A stretch of DNA of 64,000 nucleotides from Diphasiastrum complanatum. Taxonomy: Eukaryota > Streptophyta > Lycopodiopsida > Lycopodiales > Lycopodiaceae. Under the pieces are notes generated by a model. The model was not told where the DNA came from. It saw only the letters and a program-made list of their open reading frames with translations, and made no database searches. A program made the translations under genes and the position numbers. Below, in pieces: positions 35,235-46,080 of this stretch (position 1 is the first letter of the stretch; each line of letters opens with the position of its first letter). The stretch lies in NCBI GenBank assembly GCA_029204225.1, contig CM055108.1, positions 47,972,737-48,036,736 on the forward strand, read 5' to 3'.

Positions 35235-35618
35235 CTAAGAAATTTCAAAAGGTTTGACATGTGTTGTGATGGACTCTTGAAGACAAATCTTGCAAGTCCT
35301 TGTGAGACTCCAAGCCTGATTCACCTTTCCACAAAGGAAACACCTTTCCTTGGATTTGTCCTTCTTGTATTTGCATTTCGAACTTGAAGCTCCATCCTTC
35401 ACCTCGGCCCCCTTGCTTTGGTTCTCCTTGGATGGATTGGTCTTCTTTTTGTAGCATCTTGAGGAAAAATATCCTCTCTTGCCACAAAGGTGACATTTAG
35501 GATCCTTACTTGCCTTCAATAGGATGCCACCTATTGGTGCCATGTGAAACAAGACTTGTGATATGATTCTACAAATGTAATTTGTGACTCTCAAGAGACT
35601 AGATTTGAACATATTCAA
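35235..35618 (-). pseudogene. Truncated copia gag with two knuckle motifs
   Basis: The N-terminal PIGGILLKAS matches the start of copia gag but then jumps directly to CHLCGKRGYFSSRC, a CCHC variant with Tyr for His. A basic linker resembling the intact element's (NPSKENQSKGAEVKDG) follows, then a partial second knuckle (CFLCGK). Most of the capsid-like gag domain is therefore deleted. The same strand and order as the neighbouring unknown ORF place both in one element. Confidence 0.65.
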
Positions 35619-35739
35619 TAATCTAGAAGGATCTACAAAAGATCTAGCTCACAAACCTAAGAATCAATCTTCACACTAATGACTAGTCACTTGGAAACTT
35701 TGCTTTGATCACTAAGAAAAAAGCACACAATCTTTGAAT

Positions 35740-36200
35740 CAAATCACAAAAGAAATCAGATCCAAACACTCCTATTGGACTCAACAAATACCAATGACTC
35801 TTTCTTTTGAGAGTTGAAATGGATATGAAAAGATTTGACACCTAGATTCTCCTTTTCACTTGACTAGTTCTCTCAATGCTTGAGATTCTTGAACAAAAGA
35901 TGGGTTTTGTTTCAAAACACATGAAAATCAAACTTACTAACTTCTTTTGGACTCACTCTTGACCCAAATAATCTCACTCTTGAGATTTAGAATGAATTTG
36001 ATTTGATTTGACAACAAACTATACCAAAACATAGGATCTACTCTAGATCACTCAAACTTGACATGTACATTTGATTCAAACACATAAAATTAAGATCCAG
36101 TCACCCCTTTTGAAATTCCCAAAGAATCTCACTCTTGAGATTTGGAATGGATTTGTAATAGTTTGATAACAACCTATGTCAAGAATTTTTTCACCAAGCT
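35740..36200. repeat. Irregular repeats, continued at 42690-42760
   Basis: Related blocks containing TCTCACTCTTGAGATTT and GAATGGATTTG-like text occur near 35805, 35979 and 36134. Another lies at about 42738 on the far side of the copia insertion. The spacing is uneven (about 155-285 bases once the insertion is removed). Confidence 0.6.
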
Positions 36201-36247
36201 TAAAAATTAGACATCTAGATTTTTACAAAGATCTCAACCATGCATGA

Positions 36248-37109
36248 TGTTGAAAATTGTCACTTCTCACTTGACATTGGTTCATGTAAATATTGATCAA
36301 ACATTAGAATATGTTGATGATATGATTTCACACGTGTGGATCATGTTCCCATGTGTGAAAGGATGTACTTTTCATGTTTGTATATATCCAAATTGATTTT
36401 GTATCATTCTAGTTAGTGTGAACATGAAATGACTAGTTTTTAGTCAAGTTGACTAGTCACCTACAAATTAGCTTTTCCTTGCATGTGCATGAGTAAATGC
36501 TCCCACATGGCAAGTGGATGTTCACATGTGTGTATAGAGTACTAGAAGATAAGAGTTGACCATTTTCCTTAGATCCTATTTTGTAGGGAATATTCCTATA
36601 TTCTAGGAGACTAGCTTTTTGGATTTTAGTCATATTCTAGAAGGTCAACTATTGGATAAGGATCAAGGATGGATCAAATGGATAGATATGAGTGATGTGG
36701 CACTCTTCACACGTGTGAAGGCCTGCTGGACTGTACCAGACTCATGGATGTACTTGATCCATAAAAGGATCATCATTTTGCTAAGAAAATTGATGAGACT
36801 TTTGCACTCTACACTTTTGTGAGATTTCTAGTCATTTGTCTTGTGATTTTTATGCATGATTGCTATCTAGTATCATTGTACTTGTTGTTTCAGGTGCAGT
36901 CCGTACAGTGGACAGTACTCCACACGTGTGAAGCCGCTCTCACTAAAAAATGATGTGTTGATCCATTGCTCTTGCTTAAATCCAAGTGTAGTGAATCTAG
37001 ATCAAGATCTAATGTGTAGAACTTGATAGATTCATTGATTAAGCAACCAATAACTCTCTATGATTGTAAAGTACAATCATTATTGTCCTAAAAACTGTAA
37101 AATTTATCA
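36248..37109 (+). repeat. 5' LTR of the intact copia (862 bp)
   Basis: It begins TGTTGAAAATTG and ends AAATTTATCA directly before the primer site. TATATAT at 36381-36387 is a possible core promoter. CACACGTGTG palindromes lie at 36329-36338, 36707-36718 and 36921-36930. Confidence 0.97.
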
Positions 37110-37285
37110 TGGTATCAGAGCTAAGTAAGAGAGTGATCATTGAATCATAAATCTTGTAAAGATCATTGGCAAAATTTGTTTTTTGGCCAATACTAGTGAG
37201 GGCGAGTTCTTCTAGAGTGATAGCTTGTAATCATTTGGATCAAAACGACTTGGAGGCTGTGTATGTACTTTTCACACGTGTGAAA
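36329..37285 (+). promoter_or_regulatory. Repeated G-box palindromes in LTR and leader
   Basis: CACACGTGTG occurs at 36329-36338, inside the 16-bp palindrome CTTCACACGTGTGAAG at 36705-36720, at 36921-36930, and inside TTTCACACGTGTGAAA at 37270-37285. Near-copies with CATGTG lie between them. The CACGTG core is the G-box bound by plant bHLH and bZIP factors; a regulatory role is inferred from that and from the repetition. Confidence 0.55.
37110..37121 (+). other. Initiator-Met tRNA primer-binding site of the intact copia
   Basis: TGGTATCAGAGC follows the 5' LTR without a spacer and primes minus-strand DNA synthesis in copia elements. A 584-bp leader separates it from the polyprotein start. 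Confidence 0.95.
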
Positions 37286-37705
37286 CCGTACAGCAACTTT
37301 CAATTCAAGTTACTTTGTGTTTTTTGGTCCCAAAATCACAATACTAGTTCATTTTTGGTGCTTTTTGAAGCATAGTATTGATCTAGATTCATTCTAACTA
37401 ATGCCTATGACCAAATAGTGTTTTGGATCATTGAAGCATTTCTTTTTAGAGTCTAAGATCAGATCTAAGAGGCTGATTTGTTCAGATCCTTAGTTGAAGT
37501 GAAATCTCTAAGAAAAGTGTAAAGCAATTTTTTTTTGTGAGAGTGAAAGCTAGAAATTTTTGGTAAGATCTTTGAGTATCATTCAAGCTTGTGTGTTAGT
37601 TTGATAGAGACAAGCCTATAGGCATTCTAGTAAGCTTTAGGCCACTTCATAGATCTTTTAAAATTCAAAAATCTTTGTGATTTTTAAAAGAGCATTCATT
37701 CTAAA

Positions 37706-40700
37706 ATGTCATCCATGGGTGGATATTTGATGGAATCAAGTGAGAGACTCACTTCCACAAATTATTCCATTTGGAAAGTGAGAATGGAATCACTCCTAGT
37801 GATCCATGATCTATATGACATAGTTCAAGGAGTAGAGGAAGAGCCTCAAACTCCCCAAGAACAAGCCAAATACAAGAAGAGAGCAAGATTAGCTCTACAT
37901 TGCATAAAGTTAAATGTATGCAATGACCTCTTGAAAGAGGTGTCTTCTTGTACCTCATCCAAAGAGGCTTGGGATTCATTAAAGAGCATTTATGAATCCA
38001 ACAATACTTCAAGAATCCTCATGCTAAGAAATCAAGTTTTCCAAAGCATGAAAGGAAGTGGAGAGAGTGGACAAGAGTATGTTCTTAGGATCAAATCTCT
38101 TAACAAGGAGTTAAGTGCAATAGGAGAGAAGATCCAAGATCAAGAACTAGTACAAATCATTTTGAATGGTCTAAGTGATGAGTTTACCAACTTAGTCCAA
38201 TCATTTGCCATTCAAGACTCTCTTCCATCCATTGAAAAGTTGCACAATGTTCTTGTGGCCGAGGAGAGTAGGCTTCTACACCTCAAGACAAGAATGGATA
38301 GCATGTCACTTAATGGAGGAGAGGAGAAAGCTAACTTTACATCTAAAGGCAAGAAAAAGCAAAATCCATTCAAGAAAAATCAAGGCAAGGAGGCCGAGAT
38401 GAAGAATGGAGGATCTACCTCCAAAGGCAAAGTGAAGAACAAGGCAAAACTAAAGTGTTTCTTTTGTGGAAAGAAAGGACACTTTGCCTCAGAATGCTAC
38501 TTGAAGAAGAATCAACAAGCCAAAGGAGATCAAGGGAACATTGCTCAAGAGGAAGAATATGAGGATGGATTCAACACATCCTTAATGGTTGCATCTACAC
38601 CAACTTCAAGTCAAGACACATGGTGGATAGATAGTGGGGCTAGTTCCCACATGTCCTTTAACAAGCATTATTTTTCTACTCTTCTATCTTGTAATGACTC
38701 TAAGAAGTCAATATACACTGCTAGTGATCAAGCATGCAAGATAGATGGCATAGGATCTATACCTCTTTGTTTAGGCACATCTAAAAGGATAGATCTAGAT
38801 AATGTTTTGTATGTTCCTACCATTTCAAGAAACTTGCTTAGTGTAGGACAATTAATGGACAATGGACTAGATGTACATTTCAAGAATGGAGTTTGTTCCA
38901 TCTTGAAAAATGATAAGTGCATAGCTAGTGGCATTAAGCAAGGTAGACTTTTCAAGTTGGATGCTAATGTTGCAAGTGAAAGTGTGAACTTGGCTAGGGA
39001 GGAGCTAACTCAAGTGGAGCTTTGGCATAAGAGATTAGGCCATCCTAATCTTCAATCTATGGAGTCAATGGCAAGCAAGGAACTAGCTCTCGGCCTACCA
39101 AGAGCTTTCAAGAAGTGTGGAAAAATGTGTGAGGCATGTGGCCTTGCAAAGTCACACAAATCTTCTTACAAGAAATCTTCATCAAGATCTCTCTCTCCCT
39201 TGGATCTCATACATTCTGATGTACATAGTTTTTCACATGCAAGTAATGGAGGTGCCTTGATGTATGTAACTTTTATAGATGATTGTACTAGATTCACATG
39301 GATTGAGTTACTATCAAAGAAAAATCTTGTTTATGAAGCTTTCATTAAGTTCAAGTCTCTAGTAGAGAAACAACTTAGTACTTCTATCAAAGCACTAAGA
39401 TGTGATAATGGAGGAGAGTACACCTCCAATAAAATGAAAGACTTTTGTGAGATCAATGGTATTAAGTTACAATACACTTGTTCCTACACCCCTCAACAAA
39501 ATGGGGTGGCCGAGAGGAAAAATAGGAGTCTATGTGAGTGTGCAAAGTCCTTGAGGCTTGATGCATCACTTCCTATCTCATTTTGGGGAGAAGCCATAAC
39601 ATGTGCTAATTATTTGTGTAATAGACTTCCTAGTAGTGCTATAGATGGGATCTCACCTTATCAAGCCTTGTTTGATAAGAAACCCAATGTAAAATATTTT
39701 AAGATCTTTGGATGTACTTGTTATGTACACATTCCTTTGGAGACTAGAAGGAAAGAAGATGCTACCTCCTTCAAAGGAATCTTTGTTGGCTATGGAGAAA
39801 ATAGCAAGGGATATAGGATATATGATCCTACATCCAAGAAAGTAAAGGTAAGCAAGGATGTACTTTTTGATGAGTCACAATTTGCTAAGAGCTTGTCAAA
39901 TGGATCTAACCCATTGTGCATTGAAGATCTTGACAAATCCGAGGAGGATCTTGACAAACCCGAGGAGGATCATGACAAACCCGAGGATGGAGATTTGGAT
40001 CCAAGTCAAAAGGGGCCAAGAAGATCATCAAGGAGCAAGGCCGAGCCCTCAAGGCTTACCTATGTGGACAAGGGAAAGCAAAAGAAAGGCTCTACATCTT
40101 CTACCTCTTACTCTTTTTTAGCTACATTGATTGAAGAACCATCATCTTTTGAAGAAGCATGTAAATCTAAAGTTTGGAGAGATGCAATGCAAGTAGAGTA
40201 TGATGCATTAGAAGAAAATCATACTTGGAATCTTGTAAATCTTCCAAGAGGAAAGAAACCACTTGCATGTAAGTGGATTTATAGAATTAAGTACAATCAA
40301 GATGGATCTATTAGTAAATACAAAGCTAGGCTTGTTGCTAAGGGATTTCTTCAAATAAAAGGATTGGATTATGAAGAAACATTTGCACCTGTAGCTAAGC
40401 TTGTAACTATTAGATTAATCATTTGCATTGCTACTTTGTTCAAATGGGATCTCTACCAAATGGATGTGACAAATGCCTTCTTGAATGGCTTCTTAGAAGA
40501 GGAAATCTACATGATGCAACCCGAGGGCTTCATCAAGATTGGTGAGGAGCAAAAGGTGTGCTACTTAAGGAAGAGCCTATATGGCTTGAAGCAAGCACCT
40601 AGAGCTTGGTACTCTAGGTTGCATGATTTTCTCTATTCCCTTGGCTTTGTACTAAGTGCTTATGAACCTTCTTTATATTTCAAATGTAATGAAGGAAAGA

Positions 40701-41686
40701 TCATCATTTTGGTTCTTTATGTTGATGACATCATTATGACAGGAAATGATGATGATGGCATAGGCAAAGTAAAAGTTGACTTATCTAGTGAGTTCAAGAT
40801 GGTAGATCTAGGCTTCCTAAAGTTTATACTTGGGATAGAAGTGTCTAGAAGTAGCAATTGTACTTTCATAAGTCAATCTAAGTATGCTACTTCCATTCTT
40901 GAAAGATTTGGTATGAAAGATTGTAAGGGGATTGACACCCCTATGGAGCATGTTGTGAAAGCAACTAATGAAGGTGATGAAGCATCCTTTGAGGACATCA
41001 CTCTCTTTAGGAAGCTTATAGGCTCTCTAATCTATTTAACCATCACTAGACCTGACTTAAGTTTTTGTGTAAGCAAGTTGAGTCAAAGTATGCAAGCTCC
41101 TTTAATTCATCATTGGAAAAGTGCCAAGAGAGTACTTAGATATGTTTCTAGTACTAGATTTTTTGGTATACTTTATGAAGGATCTAACTTGCACTTGAGA
41201 GCCTACTCGGATTCAGATTTTGCAGGTGACAAGATGGATAGGAAGTCCATTAGTGCATTTGCAACATTTCTTTGTGGAGGAGTGATATCTTGGCTTTCCA
41301 AAAAGCAAGATACAATCTCACTATCTTCTTGTGAAGCCGAGTACAAGGCATTGACTTCAACAACCAAAGAGCTCTTATGGCTAAGAAGACTCTTGATGGA
41401 ACTACATGTGCTAGAGGCCGAGGAGATCCCTTACATATTTTGTGACAATCAAGCTTCTCAACAAATTGCTTCAAATCCTATCTTCCATGCTAGAACAAAG
41501 CATATTGAGATAGCTCACCACTTTGTGAGGGAGAAGGTACAATCCAAGGAAGTGCAACTACATCATGTACCATCATCCGAATGCATAGCTGATATCTTAA
41601 CCAAACCATTGTCCAAAGATCCATTTTTTAAGTTAAGATATGCTCTTGGAATTGTAGATAGATGTACACTAGATTTGCCAAGTTAG
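37706..41686 (+). CDS. Copia gag-pol polyprotein, intact, 1326 residues
   Basis: This is a single uninterrupted ORF. The gag domain (about residues 10-200, starting with a TNYSIWKVRMESLL text) is followed by a CCHC zinc knuckle at 251-264. The aspartic protease has DSGA at 309-312. Integrase has H441, H446, C475, C478 and the catalytic D505, D567 and E603 (35 residues between the last two). RT spans about 810-1055 with YVDD at 1005-1008. RNase H starts at about 1166 (YSDSD, catalytic-type D1169) and ends with the ARTKHIEIAHHF text. Order PR-INT-RT-RH defines Ty1/copia. The length is normal and no key residue is missing. The product would act in cytoplasmic virus-like particles and the nucleus to copy and insert the element. 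Confidence 0.97.
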   Translation: MSSMGGYLMESSERLTSTNYSIWKVRMESLLVIHDLYDIVQGVEEEPQTPQEQAKYKKRARLALHCIKLNVCNDLLKEVSSCTSSKEAWDSLKSIYESNNTSRILMLRNQVFQSMKGSGESGQEYVLRIKSLNKELSAIGEKIQDQELVQIILNGLSDEFTNLVQSFAIQDSLPSIEKLHNVLVAEESRLLHLKTRMDSMSLNGGEEKANFTSKGKKKQNPFKKNQGKEAEMKNGGSTSKGKVKNKAKLKCFFCGKKGHFASECYLKKNQQAKGDQGNIAQEEEYEDGFNTSLMVASTPTSSQDTWWIDSGASSHMSFNKHYFSTLLSCNDSKKSIYTASDQACKIDGIGSIPLCLGTSKRIDLDNVLYVPTISRNLLSVGQLMDNGLDVHFKNGVCSILKNDKCIASGIKQGRLFKLDANVASESVNLAREELTQVELWHKRLGHPNLQSMESMASKELALGLPRAFKKCGKMCEACGLAKSHKSSYKKSSSRSLSPLDLIHSDVHSFSHASNGGALMYVTFIDDCTRFTWIELLSKKNLVYEAFIKFKSLVEKQLSTSIKALRCDNGGEYTSNKMKDFCEINGIKLQYTCSYTPQQNGVAERKNRSLCECAKSLRLDASLPISFWGEAITCANYLCNRLPSSAIDGISPYQALFDKKPNVKYFKIFGCTCYVHIPLETRRKEDATSFKGIFVGYGENSKGYRIYDPTSKKVKVSKDVLFDESQFAKSLSNGSNPLCIEDLDKSEEDLDKPEEDHDKPEDGDLDPSQKGPRRSSRSKAEPSRLTYVDKGKQKKGSTSSTSYSFLATLIEEPSSFEEACKSKVWRDAMQVEYDALEENHTWNLVNLPRGKKPLACKWIYRIKYNQDGSISKYKARLVAKGFLQIKGLDYEETFAPVAKLVTIRLIICIATLFKWDLYQMDVTNAFLNGFLEEEIYMMQPEGFIKIGEEQKVCYLRKSLYGLKQAPRAWYSRLHDFLYSLGFVLSAYEPSLYFKCNEGKIIILVLYVDDIIMTGNDDDGIGKVKVDLSSEFKMVDLGFLKFILGIEVSRSSNCTFISQSKYATSILERFGMKDCKGIDTPMEHVVKATNEGDEASFEDITLFRKLIGSLIYLTITRPDLSFCVSKLSQSMQAPLIHHWKSAKRVLRYVSSTRFFGILYEGSNLHLRAYSDSDFAGDKMDRKSISAFATFLCGGVISWLSKKQDTISLSSCEAEYKALTSTTKELLWLRRLLMELHVLEAEEIPYIFCDNQASQQIASNPIFHARTKHIEIAHHFVREKVQSKEVQLHHVPSSECIADILTKPLSKDPFFKLRYALGIVDRCTLDLPS

Positions 41687-41688
41687 AA

Positions 41689-41699
41689 GTGAGGAGGAG
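41689..41699 (+). other. Polypurine tract of the intact copia
   Basis: GTGAGGAGGAG lies immediately before the 3' LTR and three bases after the polyprotein stop. It would prime plus-strand DNA synthesis. Confidence 0.9.
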
Positions 41700-42561
41700 T
41701 GTTGAAAATTGTCACTTCTCACTTGACATTGGTTCATGTAAATATTGATCAAACATTAGAATATGTTGATGATATGATTTCACACGTGTGGAGCATGTTC
41801 CCATGTGTGAAAGGATGTACTTTTCATGTTTGTATATATCCAAATTGATTTTGTATCATTCTAGTTAGTGTGAACATGAAATGACTAGTTTTTAGTCAAG
41901 TTGACTAGTCACCTACAAATTAGCTTTTCCTTGCATGTGCATGAGTAAATGCTCCCACATGGCAAGTGGATGTTCACATGTGTGTATAGAGTACTAGAAG
42001 ATAAGAGTTGACCATTTTCCTTAGATCCTATTTTGTAGGGAATATTCCTATATTCTAGGAGACTAGCTTTTTGGATTTTAGTCATATTCTAGAAGGTCAA
42101 CTATTGGATAAGGATCAAGGATGGATCAAATGGATAGATATGAGTGATGTGGCACTCTTCACACGTGTGAAGGCCTGCTGGACTGTACCAGACTCATGGA
42201 TGTACTTGATCCATAAAAGGATCATCATTTTGCTAAGAAAATTGATGAGACTTTTGCACTCTACACTTTTGTGAGATTTCTAGTCATTTGTCTTGTGATT
42301 TTTATGCATGATTGCTATCTAGTATCATTGTACTTGTTGTTTCAGGTGCAGTCCGTACAGTGGACAGTACTCCACACGTGTGAAGCCGCTCTCACTAAAA
42401 AATGATGTGTTGATCCATTGCTCTTGCTTAAATCCAAGTGTAGTGAATCTAGATCAAGATCTAATGTGTAGAACTTGATAGATTCATTGATTAAGCAACC
42501 AATAACTCTCTATGATTGTAAAGTACAATCATTATTGTCCTAAAAACTGTAAAATTTATCA
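41700..42561 (+). repeat. 3' LTR of the intact copia (862 bp)
   Basis: It is identical to the 5' LTR except G at 41793 for T at 36341. It is followed by the target duplication CATGA. The 67-codon ORFs at 36619-36822 and 42071-42274 are the same LTR text read twice and are not genes. Confidence 0.97.
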
Positions 42562-42566
42562 CATGA

Positions 42567-43320
42567 ACACTCAAATATGGACTCCTCCTTGTTCAGACAT
42601 CCAACGGGATCACAACTTGACCCTCACACTCTCACAAAGAAATTTGAATAGAACTAATTTGAGTTTCATACATACTATGTCAATTTTTGCTCAATAAATT
42701 GAAAGTTCATTCACCCCTATTGGATTCCACCAATGACTCTACCTCTTAAGAGTTGGAATGAAATTCAAAATCAAAAGTTGTGATTCTTCTCACTAAGATA
42801 TTGTGCTTCAAAGAGCTAATGCCACTTAGAAAGATTTGATCACCTTTGGAAGTCCTTGAAGATGGCCAAGTCTTCAATGACTTCAAGTAATTGAACTTAA
42901 CATCTGAACTTGAAATTACGACATGATTGGTTACCCTTTGCTAGAGATCAACCGGAAGTCCGTTGCAGACATTCTTCAAATAATTTGGCTATCTAAGTTG
43001 TGATTCCTGCAGGTATTAGATGAGCAGACGTAGAACCAAAGTTGGTTTCACCTGACTTTAGATCAACGATCAATAAACGTGGAGGAAGAATCATGAAATA
43101 GAAATAGTTATTCACCAAGGAGACAACTATGGGCTTAATTTTCAACATGGACTCCATTTTTCCAGCATAACATCATAACTATTATTATTATAACTTGATA
43201 AGCTTCCCACATAACCTGGCTCTATCGTTCGATAGAACAATTATTTTCTTGTTCTATAAATTGCATCAGATTTTCATTCTTAAGTCACGAATAGTTATCA
43301 CTATCACTTAGACTAAAATC
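42567..43320. other. Continuation of the derivative element, then unassigned sequence
   Basis: The first about 200 bases continue the irregular repeats seen at 35740-36200. From about 42840 to 43320 no coding or terminal signal was recognised before the next copia gag start. Confidence 0.45.
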
Positions 43321-43323
43321 CAC

Positions 43324-45440
43324 ATGGATACCCAAGGAAAATCCAGTCCCATCATGGACAAGCTTGATGGATCCAAATACCATCTGTGGAAATTTAAGAT
43401 GAAGACTGTGCTAATGGCTAAGGAGTTGTATGATGTTGTCACAGGTGTAGAGGCAAGACTGGAAGCAGACGACCCAATGAAAGCTGAAGGATGAAAAAGC
43501 TTTTGTGTTGATCATCCTCAACATATTAGACACAAAGATTAGCCATGTGTCTGAAGCTCAGACCTCCAAAAAAGTCTGGGGCATCTTGAGCACCATGTAC
43601 GAAGTGTGCGACGTAGCTTCCAAGCTACATCTCAGGAGAAAATAATTCTCCCTCAAGATGACAAACGATCATTCATTACAGGATCACATCACCTGGTTCA
43701 AGAACTCGCTACAGTAAATGGTCGCTATCGAATCTATCATAGATGATCAAGACGCAATAATGACACTGCTTTCAAGCTTGCAAATATCGTATGATAACTG
43801 GGTGATGATGATTATTACACACCCAGAGTTGATTCTATCACGAGTCATTACAATGTTGTTGCAAGAAGAGACAAGAAGGAACGAACTTTTTAGTTTCTCT
43901 ATTGTCGACTCTCACGCCTTATACACCAAGAAGAATTCGAACAAGAAGAAGAAGAGAGACTCAAAGCCACAGAGGCTGAATCTTAAGCCGACATAGAATT
44001 GTCAAGAGTAGTCGAAGCCGCCAACAAAGAAGAAGTTGTTCTGCAGATACTGCAAACGAACCACCCACGAGATTCAGGATTGTTGTATCATATAAGCCAA
44101 GAATAACAACAAAGGACAACCAAAACAAATGGAAAATGCAGCTGTAGAAGCATCTCAGTCGAATCAAGAAGTTGATCACGATGCATTCATGACAAGCCAT
44201 CAAGAAGCATCAGACGACAACTCTTGATTTCTTGATTCCGGAGCCACTCAGCATATGACTAGCCACATTAGTTGTTTCGAATCCTATACACCTTATAGTA
44301 CCAAGAAGTTTGTTCACCTAGGTGACAACAACACACAAGCTATCAGAGATGAAGGTACAATAAGATAAAGCTTTGCAAATGATCAATCTCTCAAGTGTCC
44401 TTTATGTACCAAATCTTTCTACAAATTTGCTCTTTGTTTAGTATAGAGTAGTCGATAGGACATGTAAGATCTTAGCACTCAAAAAGAGACATGGATACTT
44501 GTACAAATTAAGTTATTGTTTTTTTGCCTCTAATCAGGCTCTTAATACTTCTATACGGATCAATAAAAGTTTACTTTGGCATTATAGACTTGGTCACTTA
44601 AATCATCATTCTGTACAGCGCAGGTTAGGAAAACCTTTTAGATTAAGCCATCAGCATTTTAATAGAGGATTGATAGATATTGTACATACAGACATTTGCG
44701 GGCCAATGTAGAATCCTTCATAGTTTGAAGGATGCAAAATATTTTATCACTTTTATTGATGAATTTTTCAGAAGGACGATGGTGTACTTTATCAAGAAAA
44801 AATCTAAAGCTTTCAATTACTTCAAAATCTTCAAGGAGCATGTAGAGAAAGAAATTGGTAAAAGAATCAAAGCCTCGAGGTCCAACAATGGTGGAGAATA
44901 TATCTCTACCGAAGTCAAGGAGTACTGCCAAAGCCAAGGCATTGAACAATAGTTCATCACTTCCTATTCGCCTCAGTCAAATGGTTTAGCCAAGAGGAAG
45001 AATCGTACATTGTTCGAGTCAGACAAATGCATGTTGGCACACACATCATTGCCAAAGAGCTTCTGGGCTTTTCCACTGCAGCTTACATCCAAAACAAATG
45101 TTCGACTAAGGTCCTCTCAGACAAAACACTCCATGAGGTTTGGACATGATCTAAGCCTTCAGTGAAAAATCTACGAGTATTTGGTTGCATCGCCTACACG
45201 TAGATCCCGAAGGAAACAAGAAAGAAATTCGACTTCCAAAGTCTAAGAACCATTCTGATCGAATATACTTCCATTGACAATACCTATAACTTGTACAACC
45301 TCGATACCCAGCAGATTTTAGCAGGGATATTGTCTTTATCGAGGATCAGTTCATCGACTTCAAAGGCAAAGGTAAAGTTCCATGCAAACCTTCTACACCT
45401 TCCACCGACATGACAGTTCAAGCCTCAGGCTCCATCTTGC
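43324..45440 (+). pseudogene. Degraded Ty1/copia relic (gag, protease, integrase)
   Basis: From the ATG at 43324 the plus strand encodes gag (MDKLDGSKYHLWKFKMKTVL, SEAQTSKKVWGILSTMYE, LQISYDNWVMMI). A knuckle follows (CRYCKRTTHEIQDC), then protease (FLDSGATQHMTSH) and the integrase zinc region (LLWHYRLGHLNHHS). Part of the catalytic core is next (YFITFIDEFFRRTMVYFIKKKS, RSNNGGEYIS, SYSPQSNGLAKRKNRTLFE). The second Asp reads Asn and the catalytic Glu reads Lys in these motifs. Many stops and frameshifts are present, and RT is missing. It is only distantly related to the intact copia next to it. LTRs were not found. Confidence 0.85.
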
Positions 45441-45693
45441 CGACAATTGATCAATTGTTGGGATTGTTGCGACAGTGCGGAGGCGCAGCGGAATCCTCGG
45501 TGCATGTAACTACGTCTATCGGATTCAAACAGACAACGATAAATCAAAGTCTATCTTACTTGATCAGTTTCAAAGTCGCTGATCTAGATAGTCGATTTCA
45601 TAGGCATGCACAAGTTACTTTAGTTTCAGATTTAGCTTTACGGAAGCAATTTAGATGCGGTTATTAGAGCGACAAATAGAGCACTGCTATGAT

Positions 45694-46067
45694 AAAGCCC
45701 CCAAGCCATGTCATCTAATAGAAAGAGGAGACGAGCCCAACAAATAACTTAGACCAAAGTCATCGACGGGAAAATCACTACCTCAATATAAAGAGACTAG
45801 GATATTGTGCATGACCCCATGCAATCCCCATGCGGGTCAACTATAAATAGATCACAGCTCTTCATGCATTCCTCCTGCCTATATCCATCACACGTACATG
45901 CACTACATATGTCTCAATTAGAGTGTTTGGGTCCTCTCAAGGTCATTAGTCACCAACATGCCTCGATGTGGAATTAAATCTCGGCGTGACCAAAAATCTT
46001 GAACACTGGAGGGCCGATCTACCATATTAGGACTATTCCATGTCCGTTGCTGAATATGGCCGTAACA
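45694..46067 (-). repeat. 3' LTR (truncated) of a non-coding LTR element
   Basis: It matches 50510-50919, including CCTCGATGTGGAATTAAATC, TTAGGACTATTCCATGTCC and GAATATGGCCGTAACA. About 95 bases at its low-coordinate end are missing relative to the other copy. Indels separate the two, so the element is old. Confidence 0.85.
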
Positions 46068-46080
46068 TTCTTCCTCCCTT

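Larger units (their letters stand above)
33635..36247 (-). mobile_element. Internal region of a non-autonomous copia derivative
   Basis: Bounded below by a purine tract and relic LTR, this region reads upward on the minus strand: irregular repeats, a gag remnant with zinc knuckles, then a long unknown reading region instead of pol. It continues past the intact copia insertion, to about 42567-43100. The upper LTR and primer site were not found. It is probably mobilised in trans by a copia of the same family, which is inference from shared gag and LTR motifs. Confidence 0.55.
36248..42561 (+). mobile_element. Intact Ty1/copia LTR retrotransposon
   Basis: All hallmarks of a full-length element are present: two 862-bp LTRs (36248-37109 and 41700-42561), TGT...TCA ends, an exact initiator-Met primer site at 37110-37121, an uninterrupted polyprotein, and a polypurine tract just before the 3' LTR. 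The 5-bp target duplication CATGA lies at 36243-36247 and 42562-42566. The LTRs differ only at 36341 (T) versus 41793 (G). The insertion is therefore very recent and the element may be autonomous. It is inserted in an older non-autonomous relative. Fragments of its family lie at 2100, 31840 and 51290-52230. Confidence 0.97.

Noticed and set aside
36619-36822. 67-residue ORF repeated identically at 42071-42274
   Set aside because: Both lie in the LTRs of the intact copia; the identity reflects the LTR pair, not a conserved gene.
45410-45667. 85-residue plus-strand ORF after the copia relic
   Set aside because: No recognisable domain; it spans the likely end of the relic and looks like chance.
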